From NCBI GenBank assembly GCA_902363555.1, contig CABJAM010000007.1, positions 1 through 64,000 on the forward strand: a stretch of DNA of 64,000 bases, in the 5' to 3' direction. Origin of the DNA: Lachnospiraceae bacterium (lineage in GTDB: Bacteria; Bacillota; Clostridia; Lachnospirales; Lachnospiraceae). Shown here piece by piece: positions 56,081 through 64,000 of this stretch. The translations under genes were made by a program, and so were the position numbers. Each line of letters begins with the position of its first letter. Position 1 is the stretch's first letter. The notes under the pieces are model-generated. The model ran no database searches and was not told the DNA's origin. It was given only the letters and a program-made list of their open reading frames with translations.

Positions 56081-56638
56081 CTATAAAACGATTCCCTGAT
56101 CGACCTCGGCCGTATTTTCCATCAGATATTCTTCTATATACTGGGAAACCTCCGGGGAGTTTAAGGGAACGCCCTCCAATATGTCTTTAAATTCACGGGT
56201 ATCTAATGTAAATGAACGTTCATCAATGGTATAAATATAAATAAAATCGATTTCCGTATTGAATGTGATCAATGTGTGCATGGTGCCACACATATCTCCC
56301 AGCGGCATCCGGTCGATATGGGAGAGCACGAACCTGGCTTCCACCCGCGTGCCGCTGCCCACCTGGGAAGTGATGGTAAAATCACCGCCGGTGCACTGGG
56401 CCGCGTACTTGAAAAAGGGAATCCCAAGTCCCACCTTACGGGTCTTTCGCGTCGTAAAAAATGGGTCCTCCACCTGGGCTACCTGCTCCTTCGTCATACC
56501 GCAGCCATTATCTTCTATATATATGAGCATATCATCCCGCGCCGTATCCACCAAAACACCGATCTGTATGAGCGAGGCGCCGGCGCGCACGGAATTTTCT
56601 GCCACATCCAGCACATTCAGGGCAATTTCAGTCATCAT
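56081..56638 (-). CDS. HATPase-fold protein in hydrogenase operon
   Basis: A 185-residue protein with a histidine-kinase/Hsp90-type ATP-binding domain: N-box LDVAENSVRAGA near 10-21, G1 EDNGCGM near 57 and GLGIPFFKYAA near 93. It lacks a phospho-acceptor domain or receptor, so it is not a complete sensor kinase. Such genes are found between the NuoE-like and HndB-like genes of clostridial hydrogenase operons; a regulatory or serine-kinase role is likely but undefined. ATG lies 6 bp after the stop of the NuoE-like gene, consistent with coupling. Confidence 0.75.
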   Translation of the reverse strand: MMTEIALNVLDVAENSVRAGASLIQIGVLVDTARDDMLIYIEDNGCGMTKEQVAQVEDPFFTTRKTRKVGLGIPFFKYAAQCTGGDFTITSQVGSGTRVEARFVLSHIDRMPLGDMCGTMHTLITFNTEIDFIYIYTIDERSFTLDTREFKDILEGVPLNSPEVSQYIEEYLMENTAEVDQGIVL

Positions 56639-56644
56639 AAGCTT

Positions 56645-57139
56645 TTATTCATACTTGGAAAGAATACCGGCAATCTCCTCAACACTGAGACGGCCGTAAA
56701 CGTCATCATTGATCATCATAACCGGTGCAAGACCGCAGGCGCCGACGCAGCGGCATGCATCCAGAGAAAACTTTCCATCCGCTGTACATTCACCGCCCAC
56801 AATTCCTAACAGCTCCATCAGTTTATTATAAACATCACCGGAGCCTTTAACATAGCAGGCCGTACCAAGACAGACGGAAATCTGATATCTTCCCTTTGGA
56901 TTTAAGGCAAATTGTGAATAGAAAGTGGCTACGCCATACACCTTTTCCAGCGGAATATCCATAGCGTTGGAAATCATTGTCTGAACCTCAACAGGCAGAT
57001 AACCGTAAATCTCCTGGGCCTTCTGCATGATCGGCATCAGGGCGCCCGGCTGACTTTTAAGTTCTGCGATAATTTCAAGCAGCTTTTCTTCCTGTTCCTT
57101 TGTTCCGTTGAACGGAACAGTATCTTTACTAGAACTCAA
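56645..57139 (-). CDS. hndA: hydrogenase [2Fe-2S] subunit (NuoE-like, HydC/HndA)
   Basis: A 164-residue NuoE-family protein: N-terminal helical domain, with KVYGVATFYSQFAL near 85, then the four cluster-binding cysteines in CLGTACYVKG and CRCVGACGLAP. First gene of the hydrogenase operon. It passes electrons between the NuoF-like flavin subunit and the clusters. Promoter candidate on the minus strand at 57214-57242. Confidence 0.9.
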   Translation of the reverse strand: MSSSKDTVPFNGTKEQEEKLLEIIAELKSQPGALMPIMQKAQEIYGYLPVEVQTMISNAMDIPLEKVYGVATFYSQFALNPKGRYQISVCLGTACYVKGSGDVYNKLMELLGIVGGECTADGKFSLDACRCVGACGLAPVMMINDDVYGRLSVEEIAGILSKYE

Positions 57140-57213
57140 GTAAATCCCTCCTTAAACTCATTCATTTGTAAGTATCGACGCCAAACTGACAGCGGCAATA
57201 CTCAAGTTCTTAC

Positions 57214-57242
57214 ATTATATCATTAACGTCCACAATTTTCCA
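57214..57242 (-). promoter_or_regulatory. promoter of the hydrogenase operon
   Basis: On the minus strand TATAAT (57214-57219) is preceded, 17 bases away, by TGGAAA (57237-57242), a 4/6 match to the -35 consensus. It gives a leader of about 70 bases before hndA. The rest of the 304-bp intergenic region has long A/T tracts. Confidence 0.5.
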
Positions 57243-57359
57243 TAGTAACCAACTCTTTTTTTCGTTAAAAAAAATACAAATAAATTGTGAAGTCAAACAA
57301 AGAAAAAAATGGCCCTGTGCACATTAGTTAGACGTTACATATTTAACAAATTATATTTG

Positions 57360-57388
57360 TTGAAAATATATAAACTCAATGGTATACT
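57360..57388 (+). promoter_or_regulatory. promoter of the sensory-hydrogenase operon
   Basis: TTGAAA at 57360-57365 and TATACT at 57383-57388 with a 17-base spacer and ATGG before the -10 (extended -10 like). It faces away from the hydrogenase operon, so the two operons share one regulatory region. Confidence 0.65.
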
Positions 57389-57443
57389 GGATATATCTAT
57401 CTTGTCAAATGAAATCGATAAAATAAACTTCAGGAGGTAATTT

Positions 57444-57797
57444 ATGACAGTTCACGATATTCGAGATTTGCTGGATGCCACCGTACTTGCTGGGGAAGCT
57501 TTAATGGATACCCAGGTACATACGGCCTGTGGTTCCGATATGATGAGCGATGTCCTGGCTTATGTTAAGGATCAATCTGTACTCATCACCGGACTGTGCA
57601 ATCCCCAGACCATACGTACCGCGGAAATGATGGACATTGTATGTCTTGTCTTTGTCCGCGGAAAAACACCGGATGAAAATATGCTCCAGATGGCCAAAGA
57701 CCGGGAGATCGCCGTACTTTCCACACAGCTCCCCATGTTTTCGGCCTGCGGTATACTTTACGGCGCCGGTCTGCGCGGAGGTGCCCGCATTGAGTGA
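57444..57797 (+). CDS. DRTGG-domain protein
   Basis: A 117-residue soluble protein made of one DRTGG domain, related to the N-terminal part of HPr kinase and CBS-associated proteins, with LITGLCNPQTIRTAEMMD in the middle and GAGLRGG at the end. It lacks a kinase domain. Start ATG behind AGGAGG. It overlaps the next gene by 8 bases. A second DRTGG protein is encoded later in the same operon; such pairs accompany sensory [FeFe] hydrogenases in Clostridia. Ligand unknown. Confidence 0.75.
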   Translation: MTVHDIRDLLDATVLAGEALMDTQVHTACGSDMMSDVLAYVKDQSVLITGLCNPQTIRTAEMMDIVCLVFVRGKTPDENMLQMAKDREIAVLSTQLPMFSACGILYGAGLRGGARIE

Positions 57798-58212
57798 TAT
57801 TATAACCCTTACCTACACGGTATCTCCGGACGATTTTACCCGCGCCGGAGAAGCCAGCAGCAACGTTAAAAACAAATTAAAACAGATCGGCGTGGCACCC
57901 GCCATCGTCCGCCGTGTGGCCATCGCCATGTATGAAGGCGAGATCAATATGGTCATCCATGCCAATGGCGGCGAGATCACCGTCACCGTATCTCCCGAGG
58001 ACATCACCATGGTGCTTAAGGATACGGGCCCCGGTATCCCGGATGTGGACAAGGCCATGCAGGCCGGGTATTCCACCGCGCCGGATGATATACGGAGCCT
58101 TGGCTTCGGCGCCGGCATGGGCCTGCCCAACATGAAGAAATATACTGACGACATAAAGATCGACACGCAGCTTGGCGTGGGAACTACGGTCACTATGGTG
58201 ATCCATATGTAG
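57790..58212 (+). CDS. RsbW-like ATP-binding protein
   Basis: 140 residues from a TTG at 57790 that overlaps the stop of the preceding gene and is supported by GGAGGTG. It is a stand-alone GHKL ATPase: AIAMYEGEINMVIHA (N-box), LKDTGPGIPD (G1), and FGAGMGLPNMKKY (G2). This is the size of anti-sigma/serine kinases such as RsbW and SpoIIAB; it may relay the state of the sensory hydrogenase by partner switching or phosphorylation. No sigma factor gene is in the window. Confidence 0.78.
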   Translation: MSDIITLTYTVSPDDFTRAGEASSNVKNKLKQIGVAPAIVRRVAIAMYEGEINMVIHANGGEITVTVSPEDITMVLKDTGPGIPDVDKAMQAGYSTAPDDIRSLGFGAGMGLPNMKKYTDDIKIDTQLGVGTTVTMVIHM

Positions 58213-58262
58213 CCGTTTCGTTTCTTAAGAACGGTTATTAACTTATTTAGGAGGTGATTGCC

Positions 58263-59951
58263 ATGGATAAATTTTTCCATTCCGTATATCTGGATGAAGA
58301 CCTGTGCATGGGCTGCATCAACTGCATCAAGCGATGTCCCACGCAGGCGATCCGTGTACGTCACGGCAAGGCCTGCATCACAAGCAAGTTCTGCATCGAC
58401 TGCGGAGAATGTGTGCGTATCTGTTCCCATCACGCAAAACTTATCCGGCGGGATACGATTGATGTTATCCATAATTACAAATACACGGTGGCGCTTCCGG
58501 CGCCCTCTTTATACAGCCAGTTTAACAATCTGGACGATGTAAATATCGTTCTTACGGCCCTGATCTATCTGGGCTTTGATGATGTATTTGAAGTCAGCGC
58601 CGCCGCTGAGCTGGTTTCGGCGGCTTCGCGCAAATATGTGGAGGCCCACCGGGAGAAATGGCCGCTGATCAGCACCGCCTGCCCGTCGGTGGTCCGCCTG
58701 ATCCGGGTGCGTTTTCCGAACCTGATCGACCATTTGCTGCCGCTGAATCCGCCGGTGGAGGTGGCTGCAAGACTGGCCCGCAAAAGGGCTGTGGAACGCA
58801 CCGGACTTAAGCCGGAGGAGATCGGTATCGTCTTTATCTCCCCCTGCCCCTCCAAGGTGACCTTTGTTCAATCGCCCCTTGGGGTGGAGCACAGCGGCGT
58901 TGACAATGTTATTGCCATCAAGGATATTTATCCGATGATGCTCCCTGAAATGAAGCGCGCCGAGAAAAATCCAAAGGAGCTGGCCATGTCCGGAAAGATC
59001 GGCGTGGGCTGGGGCGGTACCGGCGGTGAGGCCGGCGGCCTTATAACGGACAGCTACCTGGCAGCCGATGGCATTGAAAATGTTATACGGGTCCTGGAAG
59101 ATCTGGAGGATGAAAAGTTCGGCCATCTGCAGTTTATCGAGCTCAACGCCTGCAATGGCGGATGTGTGGGCGGCGTGCTCACCATCGAAAACCCGTATGT
59201 GGCCAAGGCCAAGCTGAAACGGTTGAACAAATATATGCCGGTTTCTCTCACCCACCTGGACGATTACGAGGGTGCAGAACTGGATTGGACGACGCCGGTC
59301 CAGTACGAACCGGTCTTCCGGCTGGGCAAAAGCTTTTCCGAAAGTATTTCCATGCTCAACCGGGTGGAAGCGCTCTGCAATGAATTTCCCGGACTGGACT
59401 GCGGCGCCTGCGGCGCACCTACATGCCGGGCTCTGGCGGAGGATATTGTGCGGGGCGATGCCACGAAGGATTACTGTATCCCGTATTTAAAAAATCACAT
59501 ACATAAATTGTCCAATAATTACATGGCTATTTTAGACAGCCTCAATGACCAGGAGACGGCCGCCAGTATCAATGTGGGGCTTATGAAAGATTATGTCCGG
59601 AATCTGGCCGAGGAGATTTCGCTGCTGGACGCCCGGCTGGAGGAACAAAACGCCGGCGTTAAAAATAAAATGCCCGATGACGATGCCGACACAGAGAGCG
59701 GCGCTGGCGGTGCAACATCAGCGGCCCGCAGCAGCGACAGCCTGCCCGGAGCAGCCCCGGCCCGCAGAAGCGACAGCCCGGACGCCACTCCGGGCCGCGA
59801 CGGCAGCGCACAAAGCGTGCAAAACTCCCGCGCGCAGATTGCACAGGCTTCCCGCGCCGCAGAGGACGAAAAATATGCCGCCACACTGCGCAGCGGATGC
59901 CCAAACGGCGGCGACTGCGAGCATTGTCAGCAGATCTGCCCATATTATTAG
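58263..59951 (+). CDS. putative sensory [FeFe]-hydrogenase-like protein
   Basis: 562 residues from the ATG at 58263, behind GGAGGTG. Two [4Fe-4S] motifs (CMGCINCIKRCP near 15; CIDCGECVRICS near 47), then an H-cluster-like domain keeping all four cluster cysteines but with altered motifs: TACPSVV near 138 instead of TSCxPxW, SPCPSK near 193 instead of MPCxxK, and NACNGGCVGG near 296. Next a [4Fe-4S] motif CGACGAPTC (about 380) as in Fe-S/PAS sensor proteins, an Ala/Ser/Arg-rich linker and a cysteine-rich tail (CPNGGDCEHCQQIC). This matches the sensory hydrogenase group rather than a catalytic enzyme. It shares an operon with ATPase, DRTGG and PHP genes. Confidence 0.82.
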   Translation: MDKFFHSVYLDEDLCMGCINCIKRCPTQAIRVRHGKACITSKFCIDCGECVRICSHHAKLIRRDTIDVIHNYKYTVALPAPSLYSQFNNLDDVNIVLTALIYLGFDDVFEVSAAAELVSAASRKYVEAHREKWPLISTACPSVVRLIRVRFPNLIDHLLPLNPPVEVAARLARKRAVERTGLKPEEIGIVFISPCPSKVTFVQSPLGVEHSGVDNVIAIKDIYPMMLPEMKRAEKNPKELAMSGKIGVGWGGTGGEAGGLITDSYLAADGIENVIRVLEDLEDEKFGHLQFIELNACNGGCVGGVLTIENPYVAKAKLKRLNKYMPVSLTHLDDYEGAELDWTTPVQYEPVFRLGKSFSESISMLNRVEALCNEFPGLDCGACGAPTCRALAEDIVRGDATKDYCIPYLKNHIHKLSNNYMAILDSLNDQETAASINVGLMKDYVRNLAEEISLLDARLEEQNAGVKNKMPDDDADTESGAGGATSAARSSDSLPGAAPARRSDSPDATPGRDGSAQSVQNSRAQIAQASRAAEDEKYAATLRSGCPNGGDCEHCQQICPYY

Positions 59952-60006
59952 AGAGTTGCCAGCAGATCTGCCGTATTATTTAAATAAAATGGGAGGTGTA
60001 GAACCT

Positions 60007-60342
60007 ATGAAAGTAAAGGATCTCATCGATAGCCAGCTTTTTGAACTGGCAAATGAGGGTGACTACCCACAAACTGAAATCACGACGCCCTTTTGCTGCG
60101 ACCTTTTAAGCATCGCCATGGGAAAAGCCCCCGAGGGCTGTGCCTGGGTCACAGTAATGGCCAATCTCAATACGCTAGCTGTAGCCTCTCTGACAGATAC
60201 TGCCTGTATCATCCTGGCCCAGGGTGTTCATTTTGACGAAGCAACCCAGAGCAAAGCCGCCGCCGAGGGCATTACCGTATTTACCACAGATATGCCGGTA
60301 TTTGACGCCGCCCTGGCCCTCTGGAAGCAAATGCAGGTCTGA
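60007..60342 (+). CDS. second DRTGG-type domain protein
   Basis: A 111-residue protein starting MKVKDLIDSQLFELANEG behind GGGAGGTG, 55 bp after the sensory hydrogenase gene. It carries a DRTGG-type fold, with CCDLLSIAMGKAP and VASLTDTACIIL segments and a VFTTDMPVFDAA end parallel to the first copy (VLSTQLPMFSAC). The two are distant paralogues bracketing the ATPase and sensor genes. Confidence 0.72.
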   Translation: MKVKDLIDSQLFELANEGDYPQTEITTPFCCDLLSIAMGKAPEGCAWVTVMANLNTLAVASLTDTACIILAQGVHFDEATQSKAAAEGITVFTTDMPVFDAALALWKQMQV

Positions 60343-60344
60343 CC

Positions 60345-61208
60345 ATGGAAAGCTTAACAAAAACCACAAACGTGCCCCTGGCCGGCAATTCCGGAAACGT
60401 GCCATCGGCGAATAATTCCGGAATTGTGCCGTCGGCAGATATTTCCGAAAACGCGTCCACAGCCGATATTACTGGCATTGGGCAAAATATCCCGCTCACC
60501 TATGACCTGCACATCCACTCCTGCCTATCGCCCTGCGGCGATGACGATATGACGCCAGGAAATATCGTGGGCATGGCCAGCATCATCGGCCTGGATGTGA
60601 TCGCTGTCACCGACCATAACTCCTGTAAAAACTGCCCGGCAGTTATGGAGCTGGCCGGTGAATACGGCATAACCGTCCTTCCCGGCATGGAGCTGTGCAC
60701 CCAGGAGGAGGTCCACGTCGTCTGTCTGTTTGAAACACTGGACGACGCCATGGCCTTCGACGCCTACGTGGACGCCCACCTGCTGCGCATCCCCAACAAC
60801 GAGGACATCTTCGGAAAGCAGCAGATCCGCGACGCAAAAGATGAGCTCATCGGAACCTATCCGTACCTGCTCATCAACGCCACCGACATCTCCTTTGACA
60901 GCGTCTACGATCTGGTCACAAGCTATCACGGTATTATGATCCCCGCCCACATCGACAAGGACTCCACAAGTCTCCTCTCCAATCTGGGCTTCATCCCGCC
61001 GGACAGTCACTTCACCTGCGCCGAAGTAAAAAATCCATCAAAAAAAGATGCACTAAAAAAAATGCATCCCTACCTGAACAGCGTCCGTATCATCACCAAC
61101 TCCGACGCCCATTACCTGGAGCACATCCAGGAAGCCACCCACCGCATCCACGCAAAAAGCAAAACCCCCTCCGACATCCTCCGCGCCCTGACCACGCCAC
61201 CCACCTGA
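60345..61208 (+). CDS. PHP-domain phosphoesterase
   Basis: 287 residues. After an odd N-terminal repeat region (about 9-44) comes a PHP metal-dependent phosphoesterase: LHIHSCLSPCGDDD near 55, VTDHNSCKNC near 87, GMELCTQEEVHVV near 110, PAHIDK near 203 and NSDAHYLEH near 255, giving the histidine and aspartate metal ligands. Its ATG is 3 bp after the preceding stop, with only AGGTC nearby. PHP proteins are regular partners of sensory [FeFe] hydrogenases; the substrate is unknown, perhaps a nucleotide or a phosphorylated protein. Confidence 0.85.
   Translation: MESLTKTTNVPLAGNSGNVPSANNSGIVPSADISENASTADITGIGQNIPLTYDLHIHSCLSPCGDDDMTPGNIVGMASIIGLDVIAVTDHNSCKNCPAVMELAGEYGITVLPGMELCTQEEVHVVCLFETLDDAMAFDAYVDAHLLRIPNNEDIFGKQQIRDAKDELIGTYPYLLINATDISFDSVYDLVTSYHGIMIPAHIDKDSTSLLSNLGFIPPDSHFTCAEVKNPSKKDALKKMHPYLNSVRIITNSDAHYLEHIQEATHRIHAKSKTPSDILRALTTPPT
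60369..60476 (+). repeat. four 27-bp tandem repeats at the start of the PHP gene
   Basis: Four degenerate 27-bp units encode 9-residue repeats (NVPLAGNSG, NVPSANNSG, IVPSADISE, NASTADITG) between the start codon and the PHP domain. PHP domains normally begin near the N-terminus, so this is an added tail. Confidence 0.75.
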
Positions 61209-61332
61209 CGCATCCGATAAGTTGTCGGAAGCCCCAGGTGCCGGCCATCCACAGCGGCAGGAGTGCCCAGGAGGCCATGTGGCGCGGTGTCGAACCGGCG
61301 TCGACGGCACCTATACGTCTTCGCCCCCGCCA

Positions 61333-61977
61333 CTACCTTGTAAGCTTCTTAATCGCATCCGCCCCCGCCATAACCATCAGCGTCTCATCGGACGTCAGCA
61401 CATGATCCGGCGTAGGCAGCGGATAAATCCGTCCGCCCTTCTTCGTCGCCAGAATACTGATATGGTACTTATTCCGAATAGAATTTTCCACAATACTCTT
61501 ACCGCACCAGTACGACGGCACAGCGATCTCATAAATCGCAAATTCCCGCGTCAGCTCAATATAATCAAAAATATTTTTCGCGCCAAACTTCACGGCCAGA
61601 CGCTCCGCCATCTCCTTCTCGGCATAAACCACATAATCCGCACCATTGCGCAGCAGCAGCTTTTCATGGACATCACTGCTGGCCCGGGCAATAATATATC
61701 TGGCGCCCAGGTCCTTTAAAAGCACTGTGATCTCCATAGAATTTTGGAAATTATCTCCAATGGCCACAATACACAGATCAAAATTGCGGATACCTAAGGA
61801 TTCCATATAATGCTCATCCGTGGCGTCACCAATCTGAATATTGGGAACCACATCGATGGCTCTGTCCGCCAGCATTTCATTGGACTCGATCGCTAGCACC
61901 TCATTACCTTCCTCTATAAACTTCTGTCCCAGATGGCGGCCAAAACGGCCAAGGCCAATCAATAATATTGACTTCAT
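61333..61977 (-). CDS. ktrA: potassium uptake regulatory subunit (KtrA/TrkA type)
   Basis: A 214-residue cytoplasmic protein: RCK_N Rossmann domain with IGLGRFGRHLG near 6-16 and acidic ESNE after the second strand, then RCK_C (about 135-214). It binds nucleotide and gates the membrane channel subunit encoded just upstream (32 bp gap). Start ATG behind GGAGGA. Together they form a Ktr-type K+ uptake system. Confidence 0.9.
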   Translation of the reverse strand: MKSILLIGLGRFGRHLGQKFIEEGNEVLAIESNEMLADRAIDVVPNIQIGDATDEHYMESLGIRNFDLCIVAIGDNFQNSMEITVLLKDLGARYIIARASSDVHEKLLLRNGADYVVYAEKEMAERLAVKFGAKNIFDYIELTREFAIYEIAVPSYWCGKSIVENSIRNKYHISILATKKGGRIYPLPTPDHVLTSDETLMVMAGADAIKKLTR

Positions 61978-62009
61978 AATTCTCCTCCGAATTAATTTTC
62001 AAATACACT

Positions 62010-63338
62010 CTAACCGATCTGAATATTTTCCGCCGGCAATTTCGACGGAATCGCTTTATTTGACGAGAATGCCAGCAGGAAGGTAATGGAGCCCACCCGG
62101 CCCACAAGCATGAGAAACGCGATCAAAAGCTTGGAGATCATCCCAAGCTCCGGTGTCAGACTCAGCGACAGCCCTACGGTTCCCACTGCGGAAACACTTT
62201 CAAATAACGCGCTCATAAAGCTCACGCCCTCAATATTGGAAATGATCATACTCACACTGAGGGATAAAAACAGGTATGTCATAAAGACACAACTGGCCAT
62301 ACGGGTTGCCCCCTCGGCCAGACGGCGTCCATAAACCTCCGTATGCTTACGCTGACGGAAGGTCGCCACAATACTAAGGAGCAGCACGGCAAAGGTGGTC
62401 GTCTTCACACCGCCGGCCGTGGAGCCCGGAGAGCCGCCGATCATCATCAGGCATACGATCAGGAACTGGCTGGAAGGGGTCAGCGCCGCAATATCCAGCG
62501 TATTAAACCCTGCGGTACGCGCAGTCACTGACTGGAACAGGGAGCCAACAATCCGGTCCGATGCCGACTTTCCTTCAAATACCGTACCGTTAAGCTCAAA
62601 CAGGAATATACATACGCCGCCCACAACGATCAGAGCCAGCGTCATACATATGACCAGCTTCGTGTGCAGCTTCATTTTTGAAAAACGAAACCGTGCCGTC
62701 AGCAGATCCTTCCAGACAAAAAAACCAAGACCGCCGATAACGATGAGCAGCATGATGATCAGGTTCAAATACCAGTTGCCGGCACTGGCGGTCAGCGAGG
62801 AATACTGCTCCTGGTAGCCCATCAGGTCAAAGCCTGCGTTACAAAATGCCGAAATACTGTGGAATACTGAATACCACAGCCCCTTCAAAAATCCAAGCTT
62901 TGGAACAAAATGGAAACAAAGCAGAAACGCCCCGGTGCCTTCCACAAGAGCCGTTCCAAACAGGACGAACTTGGTCATCCGCACGATTCCGCCCACCTGG
63001 GGCGCGGAAATGGAATTTTGCATAATAACCCGGCTCGCCAGGCCGATCTTCATGCGGGTCAGTGTGGCCAGCCAGATGGTCACGGTCATAAAACCGATAC
63101 CACCAATCTGTATCATAGCCAGGATAACACACTGGCCAAAAACGGACCAGTGCGTGTATGTATCAAAACGCACAAGCCCGGTTACACAGGTAGCGCTTGT
63201 GGCTGTAAAAAATGAGTCGCTGAAATCTGTCATCTTCATGCCCCGTGTAGAAATGGGCAGCGTCAGCAGACAGGTGCCTATCAATATAATAAAGCAATAT
63301 CCGAATAAAATGATCTTCATCGGAGATACTTTGCTCAA
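62010..63338 (-). CDS. ktrB: potassium uptake membrane subunit (KtrB/TrkH type)
   Basis: A 442-residue membrane protein with eight or more helices and four selectivity-filter-like P loops: TSATCVTGLV near 48, CNAGFDL, TARTAGFNTLD, and SAVGTVGLS. It conducts K+ (possibly with Na+) under control of the RCK subunit. The start is uncertain: TTG at 63338 has a GGAGGA 13 bases away, and an ATG six codons later has no clear ribosome site. Confidence 0.9.
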   Translation of the reverse strand: MSKVSPMKIILFGYCFIILIGTCLLTLPISTRGMKMTDFSDSFFTATSATCVTGLVRFDTYTHWSVFGQCVILAMIQIGGIGFMTVTIWLATLTRMKIGLASRVIMQNSISAPQVGGIVRMTKFVLFGTALVEGTGAFLLCFHFVPKLGFLKGLWYSVFHSISAFCNAGFDLMGYQEQYSSLTASAGNWYLNLIIMLLIVIGGLGFFVWKDLLTARFRFSKMKLHTKLVICMTLALIVVGGVCIFLFELNGTVFEGKSASDRIVGSLFQSVTARTAGFNTLDIAALTPSSQFLIVCLMMIGGSPGSTAGGVKTTTFAVLLLSIVATFRQRKHTEVYGRRLAEGATRMASCVFMTYLFLSLSVSMIISNIEGVSFMSALFESVSAVGTVGLSLSLTPELGMISKLLIAFLMLVGRVGSITFLLAFSSNKAIPSKLPAENIQIG

Positions 63339-63428
63339 TCTAGCTTTTACGTCCTCCGTAAGTAACGCCTCCGTTCAATGGATGTAATATTGTTAAGTGT
63401 ACCCAGGATCATACCCCGAATATACATA

Positions 63429-64000
63429 TCATAAATTAAAACAATGGTTGAGAGGCCCGCTGCCATGCCCCAGATCCAGCCCGGTACTCAAAGCGCCGGT
63501 AATATAAGCTTTGGCATTAGCCACACTCTGCTCCATATCACAGCCCAGGGCAAGATTGCTGGCAATGGCCGAAGAAAGTGTACAGCCGGTACCATGGGTG
63601 TTTTCGGTAATGATCCGTTCCCCTTTGTACCAGCGCAGCTTTCCCTGATTATAGAGTAAGTCATCGGCATTTCCCGTCAGATGACCGCCCTTGATCAGGA
63701 CACTTCCACGGATATTCTCCCCGATCACCGCAGCAGCCTTTATCATATCATCTACCGAGCGGATTTCAAAACCGCACAGCTTTTCGGCCTCGGGTATATT
63801 GGGCGTGATGATATCCCCCAGGGGCAGCAGCCTTTCTATGAGCGTTCCCATCGCATCCGGACTCATAAGCGCACAGCCGCTGGTCGAAACCATGACCGGG
63901 TCGATGACAATGTTTTTTGCCTCATATGCTGTCAATTTTTCGGCAATAACCTCGATGGTCTCGATGTTGGACACCATGCCGATTTTTACCGCGTCCGGAT
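63429..64000 (-). CDS. thiD: hydroxymethylpyrimidine (phosphate) kinase, partial
   Basis: The C-terminal 190 or so residues of ThiD; the gene runs off the right edge and its start is outside the window. Ribokinase-fold motifs are DPVMVSTSG, LITPNIPEAEKLCG-type (here IITPNIPEAEKL), IKGGH, and the ATP/anion-hole signature NTHGTGCTLSSAIA with the catalytic Asp replaced in the usual ThiD manner by GCTLS. It phosphorylates HMP and HMP-phosphate in thiamine synthesis. Confidence 0.9.
   Translation of the reverse strand, partial: PDAVKIGMVSNIETIEVIAEKLTAYEAKNIVIDPVMVSTSGCALMSPDAMGTLIERLLPLGDIITPNIPEAEKLCGFEIRSVDDMIKAAAVIGENIRGSVLIKGGHLTGNADDLLYNQGKLRWYKGERIITENTHGTGCTLSSAIASNLALGCDMEQSVANAKAYITGALSTGLDLGHGSGPLNHCFNL

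Noticed and set aside
61209..61332. Possible continuation or small gene between the PHP and KtrA genes
   Set aside because: The stop of the PHP gene is clear, and no start with a ribosome site or terminator could be identified in this stretch.

Overview
The window looks like a chromosomal segment of an anaerobic, low-to-mid GC Gram-positive gut bacterium of the Clostridia, most likely Lachnospiraceae. This is inferred from an electron-bifurcating [FeFe] hydrogenase operon, an Agr-type peptide signalling system, strong AGGAGG-type ribosome sites with several TTG/GTG starts, Sec-secreted WapA-like Rhs toxins and an IS110 element. No rRNA, tRNA or CRISPR was seen.

Layout. 0-4 kb: a cold-shock gene with a long structured leader, convergent with a 1,090-residue STAND/NB-ARC ATPase. 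4.2-6.6 kb: a double-HTH MerR regulator followed by an ABC-2 type exporter. 6.6-10.9 kb (minus strand): a five-gene lantibiotic-immunity type operon, ABC ATPase, two permeases, response regulator, histidine kinase, arranged like Cpr/Lan systems. 11-44.4 kb (minus strand): a large polymorphic-toxin island. Read in transcription order it has agrB and a cysteine-less agrD-like peptide gene; a full-length secreted Rhs toxin (about 3,344 aa) overlapping its immunity gene; a first orphan Rhs C-terminal module with its own immunity gene; a second orphan Rhs module; a broken IS110; then an AT-rich array of about fifteen small immunity-type genes and remnants (SUKH, Imm53-like, DUF4279, DUF7336-like and MafI-like members). 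A YhcG-type nuclease gene and a serine-recombinase scrap are embedded in the array. 44.6-46.6 kb (plus strand): an AgrC-type kinase and an AgrA/LytTR regulator, divergent from agrBD.

46.7-51.6 kb: an FGGY sugar kinase divergent from a zinc-type polyol dehydrogenase, and a PRD-type transcriptional regulator, probably one carbohydrate-use locus. 51.6-51.9 kb: an apparent type I toxin-antitoxin locus, a 27-residue hydrophobic peptide with an antisense RNA promoter. 52.1-57.1 kb (minus strand): a five-gene NADH/ferredoxin-dependent [FeFe] hydrogenase operon. 57.4-61.2 kb (plus strand): a divergent operon with two DRTGG proteins, an RsbW-like ATPase, a putative sensory [FeFe]-hydrogenase-like protein and a PHP phosphoesterase, likely monitoring redox or H2 state. 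61.3-63.3 kb: a Ktr/Trk potassium uptake pair. The window ends inside thiD.

The most notable items are the Agr-linked Rhs island with recombinable orphan toxin tips, the predicted cysteine-less AgrD, the type I toxin-antitoxin locus, and recurrent one-base changes in homopolymer runs that break genes of the island.
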